64,000 nucleotides of DNA from Gymnogyps californianus (taxonomy: Eukaryota > Chordata > Aves > Accipitriformes > Cathartidae): positions 80,622,520 through 80,686,519 of the forward strand of contig NC_059471.1 in the NCBI RefSeq assembly GCF_018139145.2, in the 5' to 3' direction. Shown one piece after another: positions 1 through 14,112 of the stretch. The notes beneath the pieces were generated by a model, which was not told where the DNA came from, ran no database searches, and was given only the letters and a program-made list of their open reading frames with translations. Within the stretch, counting starts at the first letter, position 1; every line of letters begins with the position of its first letter. A program made the translations under genes and the position numbers.

Positions 1-806
1 CACTTCCATCTTTGAAGTCTAGAAAGGAGGAGAAGTTGACCTTACTTCATCTGTCCTTGATCTGAAAAAAAGGGGCCTGGGTAGACTTTGCCATAGCAGG
101 AGGAACAGAAATGGTTTGAGAGGCAAGAGATGCATGTGGTTGCACTTATCTGCTGATCTGAGTTACAGGCAAAGTAAGGTTGGCAAAACAGATACCTAGT
201 GAGAAATTCGGGGAGTAACGGGGAGCTCTGCTGCACTGCTGCGTAGCCAGAGAGTACAGCTGCAGCAGGAAGCAAGGTTACTATACTCTGTAAAATGGCA
301 GCCCTGTAACTGCTGCGTGTATCGTAGACACACAGGAAGAGTTCAAAAATCAGAGAGTTAGAAGAAAACTGAAGTGTATTCATACAAAAAAGAGGCTAAT
401 TTTTAAGTCAAATATTTCTGATTTTTTAATAGATAGCACTACAAGGGAAAGACTTGTGCACGTACTTAATGGTAAGCACGTCTTTTAGTGTTTTAACAAA
501 CCTGATTTTTTTACATGTGGTTGGTTTGTTCACTGCTGATGAGAATTGCATTTCACTTTGGTTAAGGTAGAAAAGATACCTGATCTGTTTAGGTAACATC
601 ATGCTGTTACGATCTGCTCCTTCTACATTTAGAATGATCAGTCAGTTACTTTTTTGATTAAGATGGGTATGCTTCACAGTTACAGTGGGGTTTTCAGCTC
701 TAGACAAATCAAGATGGAAACAGATATGACTTAAAACCTGGAAAAAACAGCTAATAATATTTGTGCCTTGATCTTTGAAAGTCCAGTTATCTTTTGTGGG
801 TTGTTG

Positions 807-832
807 GTTTTTGTTTTGTTTTGTTTTGTTTT
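807..832 (+). repeat. Short (GTTTT)n microsatellite
   Basis: About five units of GTTTT in 26 bases, followed directly by an A-rich stretch. Confidence 0.9.
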
Positions 833-1842
833 AAAAGAAGAAAAGCCTTTCAGAAGCAGGATACTCAGAACTTTTATTGGAAATGTTATACACATTTTCT
901 GAAATTAGCACTCTATAACAGTGCTACCTAAAATTTCTAGGCATTTGAATCTGTGTTGACTGTTTTAGCCAAATACATTTAAATTTATACAAGCTGCTGA
1001 GAGTTATAAAATCTGTCAGTCTAATAGAAACCCCTCGTTTATCTTACCCATTGGAGCAAAACGAAGATCATTTGATACAACAAATCTCTTGTTTCTAGTC
1101 CAACCTGATCTTACAAAATTCTGAGGCCCCCCAGCTTCTCCCAGTTAGTACTTCATTATGAAAGATAAACAAATACCATTTTGTGAGAGGCCACATATGC
1201 GAAACTCAACAGAAAAAGGAAATATTTAGGGTCCATACGATAGCAATGAAAGCCTGTATAGTGATGGAAAGGATTTTCACAGCAGTGACAATGCAGCAGC
1301 GGTAATATCTTCATACATGTCAAGATAATGTTCACAATTAAACCACTTAAAAAATGTTTGTATGAGAGTAAGTTTTGCAACTGTGTGCTGTTCTGTAATC
1401 TTAACAGTTATGCAAATACATGTGTGAAAGACAAAACCAAAAAATACCACGGATTTTTTTTTTTCCCAAGTAAAATCAGCAAGACTTACACTTAATCAGT
1501 CATGCTTATGAGCACACTACCGTCCACGGCCCTAGCCCTGTGGATTTGTAATGCATGCCTTTGTACTGCCTGAAATAGCGGTGTGCGGAGAGGTGTGTTG
1601 CTAGAGACCAGGCTGGTGCAACATGTGCCGTAACTTTCCCACAGGCTGTGAGGTGGCCGTCGGGAAACTTGCACGTGTGTATCTGGAATGGCAGGAACCA
1701 TGTCGGTGACCTTGGAAGTTACAGACTTCGTTAGAATATTCTGCAGTGTGTTTTGTAAAGCCTATTTAAACGTCTACAGAAGTGAGTCTACAAAGTTGTA
1801 TGGCACAATGTTATCACAACTAAATGATAAATAACTATCTTT

Positions 1843-1860
1843 AAAAAAAAAAAAAAAAAA
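1843..1860 (+). repeat. Poly-A run (18 A)
   Basis: An uninterrupted run of 18 A. The 100 bases before it are AT-rich and include GATAAATAAC but no recognisable gene, so a processed-transcript tail is possible but not supported. Confidence 0.9.
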
Positions 1861-2744
1861 GAAACATCATTGCCACTGTGAAGACTGGGGCTCTGGAAAC
1901 CCACACTAGGTTCAAATTCTTTCTATAGCTAAAACTTTCAACAGTCTCTACCGAATCTGGAGCTGTGTTTCACTAGGGAGGCAATATTGAGCTTCCCAGC
2001 TCCAGTAAAATTGGAGGCAACACACCTTCCTCCTATCTCTAGAAAAGATATGGATCACTTTTTAATAAAAAAATAGCAGGATGATTCACGTAAACTATTT
2101 TCCTACATCCTTGGGAGGCCGTTTACCAATGCTAAGCTCTAGTTATGTGCCAGTTATGTCACCCGTTTAACTCCATTTTCCTTTTTTTTGGTGGATAATT
2201 TAGCAACAAGATATCTCAGTGAAAATAGAACAAAAAAATTCTCGGTGAAAACAGGAATGAAGACACTTCCCAAATATTACAATGGTCTTGACTATTGTTA
2301 AGGCTACAAAGGGCTTTTTTTACCACTCTCCTTGAAGAGGAAGTGTTCTATGAGACCAGGCACTGTCTCTCAACTGGTAATGCAGTTTTGTTTCAGAGCT
2401 CTAGTCATTCTGTAAGGTTTTCCTCATGCTGTTAATAGAACAGATTTGCAGGTGTGGAGCAATATATGGACAGTATAATTTTTTGCCCTTGCTACTCTAA
2501 AATTTAATGTCTTTCACTTCCACAGTTAAGAACTTTTTATCCAGGAAAAAAATGCCCTATCAGCTTCCCAGAAGATAAAATAGAAATAAGCCCAATTGCA
2601 ATTCTCTGCTTTGAAGTGAATCCAAAAAACTTTCTGATACAAGTCACTAATAATAGATGTTTTAGAAGAATTTGGGAATAATACTTTTATTGACCAATGA
2701 TAAATAAATCCCAGAGACCTCCCATAGCAGAAGCTCCCTGACCA

Positions 2745-2960
2745 AACTTGGCAATTAATTGATCTACACCTAATGTAAAGGATTAATTAAATTTTGATAT
2801 AATTATGTTGTCAAGGGATATCAAATCAGTGATCAAAGATGTGCAAGTGACTTTTTAAAATTAAATTAGTAGCCCCCCTGTTTTTCAGAGATAAAGTTCA
2901 GAGTGTAATTTAGTCACTTGTACTTTTTTATTCCAATTAGAAGGTTAATTAGAGCATTTC
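2745..2960. promoter_or_regulatory. Homeodomain/TCF-motif-rich AT stretch, possible conserved noncoding element
   Basis: In about 215 bases there are several TAATTA/TTAATTAA-type homeodomain cores (CAATTAATTG, GGATTAATTAA, CCAATTAGAAGGTTAATTAG) and an ATCAAAG TCF/LEF-type site near 2,833. Such clustering is common in developmental enhancers but is also favoured by AT-rich composition. Cross-species alignment would decide. Confidence 0.2.
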
Positions 2961-4985
2961 CTTCTATCCAGATAATATAGTCAGCTCCCTTCACTTGTAG
3001 ATGTTACATCGTCTAAAGATTTAGTTGCTTGTCCCTCACAAATTTGCTCAACATACCTCATGTACATGGCAAGGCTATTTTTGCTGTTGTGGAGAAGCAT
3101 TAAATGTCTCCAAAGTGTGATCCACGAAAAGCTCACCTACTGTGGAAGAAGCCACCTAGGACCAGGCAATGGGAATCACTGAACCACAGAAGGTTTAGTC
3201 TCTGGTCTTGGATGGAAGGTGCACTAGCCTCCCCAGCCCTATCAGTGCAAGTTTAGGCATGCCTTGGAAGTACAGGCAGAGTTTGTGGACTGAAGAGGAA
3301 GACATGCCTGAGATTTTAGTTGAACTTTGGGTAATCCAGATTGCTTTCCTGGGGTTGAGGGCTGGGTAGCTATGATCCAGTCTGATCCTATTTTACATGC
3401 CACTGTGGGTCTTCTCCTGTGCGTTTAAGGAGAGAAGGAAGCCTAACCTCAGCTAACCTAGGACTGAGGTAGCGAATGGAGGAAACGCAGATAGTGATTA
3501 CTGTGCCTTCCTCCCTCCAACCCTGCCCTTTTTTGTGCATCACTGGAGGCTTGTAGGCTTTGAAGTGCTAGCAGATTTTGGAAACATGACTGGTTACTCT
3601 AAAAGGCTGGGAAGTTGTGTGCGAGTGCCTCCCTCCTTTGACTGGGACTGTGAGGGAATTGCCAGCCTTTCCAGGTCAGAAGGAGAATAACTGGAGTCCG
3701 TTCTGCAGTTGCTAATTCTCAGTTAGCTCTACAGACCTTAGCAACTTCGCTTGGCTATAGGAGAGGGACGAGAGGTGGTGCGTTCTCGATTTGTGATTTC
3801 ACGTTGTCTGCTGTCACTGTAGGCTGGCACCAAAAGGGACATCCTTGTAGCTATCTTCTTGATGACTTCAAAGCACAAGCCCTGGTGATCACACAGCACG
3901 ATGGAGAGTCCAATTAGAAGAGTTGTTACAACAGAAAGTTACTTGGGGTGGGTGTGGGAGGGAGTAGTTTTGTCTTAGACTGATTGATCTGCCTGGCACT
4001 TCTCTGCCTCCCCACTCCCCTGCGCTGCAGCCATGGGATCACAGGCTCTGAGGCAAGTGAGGAAGAGCCAAGCAACCAGGAGAGCAACTGGGGCTGTCTT
4101 AGTGGTGGCAATCTCCAGTTAACTGAATTAGATGCAGAGTGAAAATCTCTTGCTTTTCAGTTCTTAAACCCCATAGCTGCATCTTTTCTGTATGTGCTCT
4201 GTATTTCCCTTTGTGTTTGAGGTGGTCAGTTAACTTAGCTGAAATAGCCTTGAGGTACCCAGAATAGTTTGGATTTCAGAGCATTTGTTCAGCTTCAGCC
4301 TTGGGATTTTGTAATAGTTTGGGTTTGGCGTGCTAGCTGGAAATGTACTTTCCAGTGTATTTCCCAATGTTTTGACCTGAGTGAGTCATTTTAGGTTAGG
4401 TGGCCTTCCTCTTCTGCTCCTCAGCCTTCATCTCCATCCTACACTGTGGACTTTCCCTTGGAATTGTAGGGTGGTGGAGTAGGTGTCTGCCCGCAGCTCT
4501 CTGGGTGACCTCGCAGGCAGCTCCTCGGCTCCCTCGGTGGATCCTCTTCTCCTGCAGAAAGCCATGAGAGGGAACGATGGAAAGGCCCAGTCAGTCTCCC
4601 CCCGAGCTCCCAAGACAAAAGACTAGGCTATGTGTCTAATACTTCTCACTAATAATGATGCTTCAGATCTATTATTTATTTTTCTAGAATCTTTTAAGTA
4701 AAGTCTAGTGTGAGTATTTGGTATACTGTGTTAGCCTGAATTTGGTCTAATATGGAAGTTCTGTATTTTTGCCGAGTGTGCTGTGAATACTTAAACTTTG
4801 TTTTTTCCTTCTGCATTTTTAGTGTGTTAGGGATAGTGGGAAGACACAAGCTCATACTTCTATATAATGTTTTTGAGCAGCTTTTGTTTCTTTTTCTTGT
4901 TCTTTGAAGTATTCATCTGAGAGAATGGGAGGTACTTTATTTTTTCTGCAAGCTATTTTAAATGATTAGCCGTCGGTGTTTTCTG

Positions 4986-5074
4986 TACACACACACAAAC
5001 GCACACATATACGTGTATGTGCAGACACATGTACATGCATGCACATACACACATTCAAACAAACACATATAAGC
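4986..5074 (+). repeat. Imperfect CA/TG-rich microsatellite
   Basis: Alternating purine-pyrimidine sequence (CACACA, ATATACGTGTATGTG, ATGCATGCACATACACACA) for about 90 bases. It contains small self-complementary parts and could adopt Z-DNA or cruciform forms. No unit is long enough to suggest high present-day length variation. Confidence 0.85.
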
Positions 5075-8000
5075 ACCCTAGACCAAACTCTTTAAGAAAT
5101 TGGTTTTCTGTATTCTATTCCTGCTTTGCTTTCTAAAAAGTGGCAGCCTCAAAGGTTTTAACCCATTTTCTACATTGTCATCAAATACAATATTTGCCTA
5201 AGTGTTAAGGTGTCAGCCTGCCCTGTTTCCTCTTCACAGAAGCGTTTTTCACACCTACGGCATTCTTCTATTTTTCATACCAGAAATATTTGCATCAATC
5301 TTAAACCTTTGCCAAGTCACTGCTGACCCATGTTTCTAGAACACTTTATTTACAGTATGGTTCTCTCTTTTGATATAAAATGTCAACATGTATACTGGAC
5401 GGGTTAGTTTATTTGGAGAAAGTCACGACATCGCTTAAAGAAAGGCTAGGCTGTCAGCTGAGAATATGGTTTAACATGATCCTTACCTGTTATGATTATG
5501 CTGGAAGTAATTTGCAGCTTGTTGTAATGAAAGCAGTATGTCAAACTGAATTAAAGATTATCTCTGGTACAGGGAGGAATTTCACCACACAAAAATCTTA
5601 GCATGTGGTGGGTTTTTTTTTTTCTTCTGAGACTGAATTAAATATTGTAATAATCAGAAGGCTACTGCTTCAAATAATAAGTTGAGGTAGTTGGGGAGGA
5701 GTGCATTAACTCTTTATGTGACACATTCGTGTTTCAGTATATCTGCTAATGCTGTTGCATGGTTTTTGGCCTTTTAAATATTTGATTAATAATACTTATG
5801 TTCAGTGCTGCTTTACATCACCTGATCGTACTGCAGCCAGCTGTGTGCAAAGAAACTCATAAATGGGTCCTCCACCTGAAGGGTAGTTGAAGAAACTGTC
5901 CAGTATAGAGGTACCTGTTTTGGTCTGGCAAATCGCACAGATTACATAGTGCTGTCTTAATTAGTCCCTCTAGTACACTGAAATGCTGAGCTTGTAATAC
6001 TTCATTGCTTGTGACAAAATTGTGGTGTTTAGGAGGAGGTAGAAAATGCTGAATGTATAAACTTCATTTTTAATCACATTAGGTATATCAACATAAACAT
6101 CTAGTTTTTCACTCTTTTTTAGCATGCATTGATGGTTTTCCCCTTTTGCCGAATAATTGTCAATGGGCCTTTCTTAAATTCCCTTCCCTTCATCTCCCTT
6201 GATCATCAGACTGTATTTAGAGAAACTCTTTTAAATGTTTAGTCTTTCACGTCTTTGTCCTTAGGCATTATAGGGCATTATTCAATGGCAAAGTGAGATA
6301 GTAAACATGGTAGCCACTGTATTCTATTCCTTGTGATGGTTAAGCATACTACAAGACAGACCTTTTTGGATTTGTGTAATTTGTTGGTAACTTCCTTGCT
6401 TTGTTAATTTTTTGCCCTCTTGCTCTCTGAGTCATAGAGGAATAGTTAATTATACTTCATGTGTGAGAGGGAATGAGGACTGGCTGATGTGTGCACTACT
6501 GTCTGAGAAGGCTCAGTGGGAAAGGGGTGGCTGGAGGATGGTTCATTTCAGTGGTCTTCAGACAATGGAAAAACACCTCTTTAGCAACCACTAGCAGCAG
6601 CAGCTGTCCAAGACTCTCTGACCTTGTTGCTCTCCCAAGAAGAAAGTAAGTGCAACAGGCTCAAATCATTTCACTAACAATTGATTGTGTATTACTCCTG
6701 GTTTGCTTAGCATTTCTGACACAGAAAATATTACCCTTATTTGATAAGGCAGGAGTACCTTATTTTGAGCTACAGGAAAACTATACTGTCATGCCTTGCT
6801 AGAAAGTAAGTTTGTGTTCACAGCAAGTACTGCATTTGCTTATTGTATGTTATGTAAGGTCTCCTTTGAACTTGATGTGTATGATATTTCACAGGAGCGC
6901 TGGAATATTGTTATTTTTCAGAATGCACTGTCAGGCAATGCAAATAATATCAGTTCTCAAAATCCCAGTTTATAGGAACATAGTATTTTATGAAATACGC
7001 TATTTTAAAAATGATGTTGAAGTGGTGACACAAATCAATAAAGCTAGGGGATTTTCAAAGCGGAGACAAGTCTGTAACATCTCTCCTTCAGTCTTCCTGT
7101 TGTGCACTGGTGCTAGCTTCTGCTCAAGCCTTAGTTTTAGTGTCAGTTCTAATTCTTCTGAATTTATCTGACAGATATATCTCTGTCAACCACAGGATTT
7201 GTATGCCATCTCATACTTTAGTTTCTGATGTCTGTACTTAGCTGATTTGTTTCCTATCTGCCTAGTCCATCTTTTCATTTTTGGTAAAATGGATTTATCT
7301 TGTTTTTATGATTAAATGGAAGGAGTTGCTAAGGAATCAGATCTGGTTCCTTTATTACATTTTAGCATTGTTCCTTGGAAACCCGATTATATCTTGCAAA
7401 TTAGAGTAACATCTCAAAGGTAATAAATCCTGCATAGCTTGTTAAATATCCCATTTTTTACTTCTAGATTCTTACTGAAGCAGAATGATATTATTCCAAA
7501 CTTTGCTGAGTGTGAAGTGTTCTGCTGTTGCTCTATGTGTTCACTAGTAACTAAGCGTTTGCCATGCTAGGACAGAATTATTTTGTCTCAAAGACTTTAC
7601 ATTCAGAGTATGACTTTATAACTGTCAGTTAAATAATGGCTTTTTATTAATGACATTTAAATATTTATTGCTTCTCAAAACAAACAGTTGTGAAAAAGCA
7701 AGGGAAATACTTTTCTAGACAAATTCAAATCCATGTCTATGAAGCCTCTGTTTATCTTCCGTTTGCAACTACATGGCTGACACCTGGTTTTTGTTATTTG
7801 ATGGGCTATAAAATTCACTTTTGTGTCTGATGCATTGAAAATGTGCAGCATATACATATATTTTGTTACTGCTGATAATTGGATTAGAGTTTTGCCAGTA
7901 ATACTTGCTTCTAAGAGTTTATGGTATAGATCCATTTACATTTATGAAATAATTTTAATTGGTATTTCTGACTGGGAAGTGTTCAGAATATGTATGTGTG

Positions 8001-10034
8001 GTTTCTCCTTCTGTCCTGGCTTCTGAATACCTTACAGCTTTACTCATGTGAGCAGCCTTCATTAATAAAGAATTCTTTTGACAGTCTCCACTCTGAGATG
8101 TTTCTTGACATTTCTCAATATTTTTCTCCAGTGAAGCTCTTGTTGCTACTGACAATGAGACACTGAAATGGAGACAGTGCAGAGAGCTCATTGACCTAAT
8201 ACCAGATGCCTTTGGACACAATGCATTTTCAGTCATCGCTAGATGAAAACCCTGAAAATAGAAGTGTTGGTTTTTTTTAAAAAAATCTCCCTCCCCCCCC
8301 TTTCAGATTTTGGCTTCTTATCTTCGATAATGATGCAACTAATCAGTTTAGGAAAGTAAATATATGATGTGGTTGCCTCTGACAGGAGAGATTGAATTCA
8401 GTGACCAAAGAGGACCATTTCTTCAGCAAATCAAATGTACTTCAGTGATGCTTACTTGAAATTTACACTTTTGATGGAAGCTAAAAACACTGGGCAGGAA
8501 TAATCATTCCTGTTGGCAAGGAACAGGAAATCAAGGTGATGAACTAAAAGAGACGATTAAAAAGTTAGACCCCAAAAAAGATGTGTATTTAGGGAGGAAA
8601 CAGCAGTGAAAATATGAGGAAACAGAGCACACAAGCATGGACTATAAAGGAAAGAAATTCCTGCAATAAGACAATGGAGTATTTCCAAGCCATGAGGTGG
8701 TAGCCGGCTTTATATACCAGCTACCTCCTGACCTGTATTAGATGGGAACTAAACAGGCACCAGCTCTTTCACCTTCATTTCCACAGCAAGGAAACCCTGG
8801 TGAAAGTGCGGGAGCTTTTGTGAGCGCGGCTGGCCCCCAGCATCGATGACATATGGACAAGCACCTTCTGCTGCTCGCTGACGGAGGTATGGGAATACTT
8901 AACCTAACGTCTCCCTCTGGAGCTGTAGAGAGAGTGTGAGGTAGGGTATGCTTTGGCACAGCAATTGCTGTTTAGCTGCCTGCGGTCGCTGCTATGGGTT
9001 GTCGGCCCAAAGGGGAGTTACTTGTGATGTATGAACAGTGCTGTCACCCCAGAATAAACAAAACATCCCCATGCTGGGCCAGCACTAGCAAAGTGAAAAT
9101 CGGAGAAGTACAAAGAAGCAAGTAAAGGGAAGAGTTATTTTTGCTCCACTGAGGGATCTAAGATAGGTTGCCCTCTGTACACAAGCAAGCTTCCAGCCAT
9201 TACTGGAAACAGATTTGACAGCAGCATTTTTTACAATTAAATGAGAACTTCCCAGTGTCATGTAGTGAAACTGGAGATTAAAGTTGGGAGACATGCTATT
9301 TCTTCACTACTTGAGCTTCCTAAAAAGAAATGTGGCTTTATTACCTATATTTTTTAATGTAAATTTCAGTAGTTTGGATTCTGATTTTCAAATTAATAGT
9401 AGTTCGTAATGAGCATCATTGGGGTTTTTTTGTCTCTGATCTCCCCTTTAAAATGAGCGTAACTGACGTAAGGCGCTTTTCTGCCGCTGAGGCACACCTA
9501 GCTGGAGCAGCAGATGTACCATGTGGAGAGTCAGGACACCGGGTAGCAAACTCCTCTTGTGCAGTTTCTTTAGTAATCATAACTCATGGCGGCCTAAGGT
9601 TTACTCTAATTTATACCCCTAGGATATGTTTCTTAGATAGCACAACGTAGTGAAAGATTGGTGGCCTGGGGGATCTCTGCCCTGGCTTCCACACATTCCC
9701 ATCTCCACTGCCGGGGAATGGTGGGGGTAGGAGAAGGCTGCCTTGTCAGTTTTGTTCAAAGTGAGTGTTCCCAGGCTTTAGCATGGTCGTCTTGCATATA
9801 GAAGAGTTTTCAGCTGCCTACTTGCCTTAGAAATGTGTCCATTATCTGTTATTTGAACTCCATGTCGGGATCAGGTCATATTTTAGTTTCTGCCCTGGAG
9901 GGCTAGCAACTTTGGTATCTCTGCTCCACTTCAGTGTTTCACGTGTATATATTATAGGCTCTCACCGTTCTGAAATTGTGTGCTGTTGGTCCATCAAGAG
10001 TTGCTAATTGGAGAAGATCGGTGGAAAAACCTCA

Positions 10035-10049
10035 TGTGTGTGTGTGTGT
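10035..10049 (+). repeat. Short (TG)n
   Basis: Seven to eight TG units. Confidence 0.85.
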
Positions 10050-11086
10050 TTCAATTTCCAAGATTCCCTGAACCCTTGGCATATAATTCATTACCAAAAC
10101 AATTGAGAGCCTGCACTCAAAATGATGGGATAATATACTGCCTTTGTGAAGGCTTGTACTAGGAAAAGAGGAAAAAAAGGATTAAATGACTGGAAGAAGA
10201 AAACTTATCTCCTCCGTTTCTCCACCATGGCTTGTTTTGGTTTATTTTTATGTTAAGGTCAAGAAAATTACTCTCTTACAGACAGTATCTAGCTGCTTCT
10301 TTTAATCTATAGTGCATGGGATAGCTAAATATAGGAATGCACATGCAATATTTATGTTGCTGTGAGACAAAGATACGCTCTTAACTCGGCCTGATCTGAA
10401 AATACAAGCTTTTGTGTCAGGATAACTCTTTTGGTCAGAATCACTATTGCTTTTTTAAAGTCTATAATCATTATGCTGCAGCCCCTAGTATTAATGATGC
10501 TTACAAGTACCTCATATTTCCCTTTCCATTTGGGATTAAACTGATCCCATGTAAACACATACTGTGTCTTGATAAACAACGGTGCTGAAATGTAAAGCAG
10601 TGCTCATTTCATACATAATGTTCAAAATCTCACTCCTTTTTCTGTGAGGTTGCCTTTCTTAGTAAACTATTGATTCTTAATTCATGACCACTGACTGAAT
10701 CTGCATTTTCTCTCCACATACTCTCCCCGGCTGTACTTCTGTTGTTCTGAAGAGCTAATAAGTAATGAACGGCAAACAATGTCTTGCAGGGCTCAACCAC
10801 CTGCTGTCAGAGTAGGTCACTGGAGAAACTCTGGCTCTTTGCGAGAATGTGCTCTATAAATGGGGGCCACAGTAGGAAAGGTGAAACCTGAAGTCAGTGG
10901 AGTTCTGCAGCAGCTCTGGAGCGGGATTTAGCTGACATAGACTTGATGCAATACTGATGAAAATGTGTGGAAAGCTGAGCATCAGAGATCACGGGGAATT
11001 CTCCGTTTCTACTTGCCCAGTAAGGTCTTAACCACAATACATGCACTCTTTGAGGTGAAGAAGATCCCCTTGTTATTTTGAAACTG

Positions 11087-11106
11087 ATTATAGTTGCAAC
11101 TATAAT
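11087..11106. repeat. Perfect 20-bp palindrome
   Basis: ATTATAGTTG followed directly by CAACTATAAT, a perfect inverted repeat with no spacer. It could form a small cruciform or bind a dimeric protein. No repeat family or gene boundary is visible next to it. Confidence 0.85.
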
Positions 11107-14100
11107 GTCACATGGTAATACCATCACTTTAATAAGGGAGTTTCTTTCTTTGGTTTGCTTTTTGCAGGCATAGTTAGGGTCTCTGCTTGTGTGTTGCACA
11201 CAAGTCAACTCACCCGTTCTTTCCTTCAAACTGGACAGGGTCAACATGACTGTTAGACTGCAAATACTTTGATAAGGACTGTTTTGACAACATGCAAAAA
11301 TAACTTCCTGCAAAGGATGAAACAGCTGAAGATAGAAAAAAAAATCTAATTTCCTTGGGACTTAATAGGATAGAAATTTTAAGCCCTTGATTAAAATTTC
11401 TATCTTACTCTGTTTTAAGTGTTTTGCTTACTTCCTCTTTTCTCTGTGTCTTTGAGAGGAGGAGACTTAGAAGATGGGAATCCAAAGTTGAAAAAATCTA
11501 TGAAAAATAATGCACTAAAAATATTCAAAGGTTTTAAAAGAAGTAATTTTAATGGAAAAAACATCATATCATTGGTAATTGCTTTTACTTCAATAAGTTT
11601 CCCTTGAAAAATATCAGTGTTCTCTGTATGTTGAAGTGAGTGTGGGTGTCCTGCAGTGAAGTAATTTGGAGTAGAGTCTTTCTGCTCTCTTTTTTTCACA
11701 TTTGCCTTTCCCGATCTTAACAGGATTTACCCGAAAACAATACATTGATTTGTTTTTTTTACTATCTTTTGCTACTACGTTAGTATTCTAACATTGACTT
11801 AGTATGTGAGATTGGGTGGAATTCACTCAGAGCAGCGTCTAGCCAGTAGTCACTAGTGAAGGTGATGTTTCAGGGAAAGTGGAAATCTCTCTTTTTAAAG
11901 CTCTTCTGTATCTAAGTATTTTAAGTTATTTACCAATGTTTTCAGTGAACTTAATACGTGTAAGAGATGCTTTGGTGTTAATTGCACTGAATCGTAGCTC
12001 TTTCAGATGACATGGGTTGTTTTATTGTTATATTGATGTTTAGGATAATTGTGATGTAGACTGCCATTAGCATGCTTGGTCGTCAGGAAGATATAGAGGT
12101 CCTGAAGTAAATAATTAGTGCCTTGCATCCTTTTTCTGTTGCTCTAACTAGATAACATAACCTTTTCTGGCCAATATTTTTTTGAATAGATGTTTGACCC
12201 ATATGTCAGGTAACCGCAGACCAAAAACCTAATTCTGCAAACACCAAAGCATGCATGAAACTTGCTCAGATAAGCATTTTTACTGACATAGAGATTGCTG
12301 AGGTGAATAGTGACTCATTTGCATGCAGTAAGAAATCCGTGAGCAGAATCGTTGGCTCTCAGAAGTGTGAAGGTGTCCGACAATTATGCTTTAAAATATG
12401 TTTTATCTTTATATAAAGAATTACTTCAGGAGAAAGCACTCCTATGTGCCTTATCAGAAACAATAAGAATTCTCCAAAGTGTTTCTTTTCAAAGCCTTTC
12501 AGAAGTCTTACTATGCAGAGTATGCCTCTTCTCATGTCTAGACTAATTTTCAGAGGTCTTGACTAGGCTGTTTAGTCTGACATGCACCACAGGAGTCTAT
12601 TAAATAAAATATACATAGATTAAAATTCCTATGAAATTACCTTTTTTTAAAATTTTATTTCTTCATCAGTAGGTCCTACATGAATAATATAAAATTGTAT
12701 TTTAAAAATGTTTATTCTTCCACACTGATACTTTCTGCTTTTCATTAGATTAGCCTAGTTTAATACTCTGGCTCTCATGCACTAACAAAAAATACTGCAC
12801 CCTTTGTCTGGAACTATATCAGCAGGTATTTAGGTCCAGCCAATTCATATTAGGAGTCACTCAGTTTCTAAGTAATGCAAATATTTCTACTGATCTTTCA
12901 ACAAAGCTGTAACTTTGTATCTCAACATCCAACTTTGTGTGTTAAGTATCAGGTACTCTATTCTGTGGAAACTTCCCTGTACTTTCAATAAATTTCCCTA
13001 TACTCAGCTGTAATGTGTTCCTAAGAGGCTAGATCTACATGATGTAGAGGTTCAGCATGGTTTGGTTTCAAACTCTGAATGTGGGCAACCTTGCCAAACG
13101 TCATCTGTGATATTAATTTAATCGGTAATACTGAATGTTTTTGCTGGGATGTCACGAATGTCCTAAAAAATATGGGAGACCTGGTTTATAGTCTACTGCT
13201 CAGTGTCTGAGTGGCCAGCTGGTTACTCTGTATGGCGAAGGAGAACTTCAATGGGTATGTGTGACATGAGTAGTTTTAGGAGATCTTAATTGCCCATGCT
13301 GTTGCTTTGATGCAAAATGCAAGACAATAAACTGAAGGAAGTAATTCTGGTCTTGTGTGTTTTGCTGTTGATCTTCTGAACAAATTTAAATTTACTGTAA
13401 ATTGATCAAAGTTAGGAAGCTCAAGCCAAAAGTATCACTGAAGCGATGCCCCTGGCAAGCCTGGTAAAATACCGCTTGTAAAATTTTTGAGTGCTCCTCC
13501 TGTAGTTTCTTGCTTCCTTTTTATGGCCATTAACTACACTGTATTGTTTCTGGTTTGCAGGTTATTATCCCACCTGATGTTTGCATATGCTGAGTCCTTC
13601 TCCTGTGTCATACTTATGCTTTCTCTCACATCATACAAACACATGCATGCGACATTCACAAAATACATTCCTCGCAAGATGTTCTTCACTGTCCGTTAGA
13701 AAGGAGTGTGCTGTAGATAAACATAGATTTAGGAGCTTTAGATTCCCTGAATTTGAAGGGAGTTAGGCTCTTTAGCTTAGGCACAGGTCTGTGTTGGGCC
13801 TATGCTTTATTTTTTTCTTACTCTGATAGTTTTGATATATAAGATTCTAAAGATTAAAAGGTAAAGTGGTGAGGTCAGTCAGAAGGGATGAGTGGGACTT
13901 AGTGACTAGAAATGGAAGTATTGACGATAATTGAATCTGTTCAAGTGTGTTGTGATTTAAAAAAACTTTCTTTCATGCTAACATCAAAAACAAACAGTGC
14001 TCAGATATAGATAATTCAGTATGCTTGAGACATTAATTGAAAGATCAAGCACCATAAGGCAGCAATGCAAACTTCCTTAATTTAGTCTCGTAACTGTGTA

Positions 14101-14112
14101 TCATCCCTGGCC

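Larger units (their letters stand above)
1..2744. other. No gene recognised
   Basis: AT-rich unique-looking DNA. It contains the (GTTTT)n and poly-A runs listed separately. A minus-strand frame of 113 codons at 42-383 has no recognisable domain and no splice context. I see no RNA gene or mobile element. Confidence 0.6.

Noticed and set aside
42..383. 113-codon minus-strand frame with a Cys-rich end
   Set aside because: No domain, the cysteine spacing fits no known finger, and there is no convincing splice or promoter context.
1740..1860. Possible processed pseudogene tail ending in poly-A
   Set aside because: No gene-like sequence upstream and no AATAAA; the A run alone is not evidence.
6812..7171. 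119-codon plus-strand frame
   Set aside because: Hydrophobic and Ser-rich by composition of T-rich DNA, with no known family.
10894..11313. 139-codon minus-strand frame
   Set aside because: No domain; it includes a perfect palindrome, and the composition looks random.
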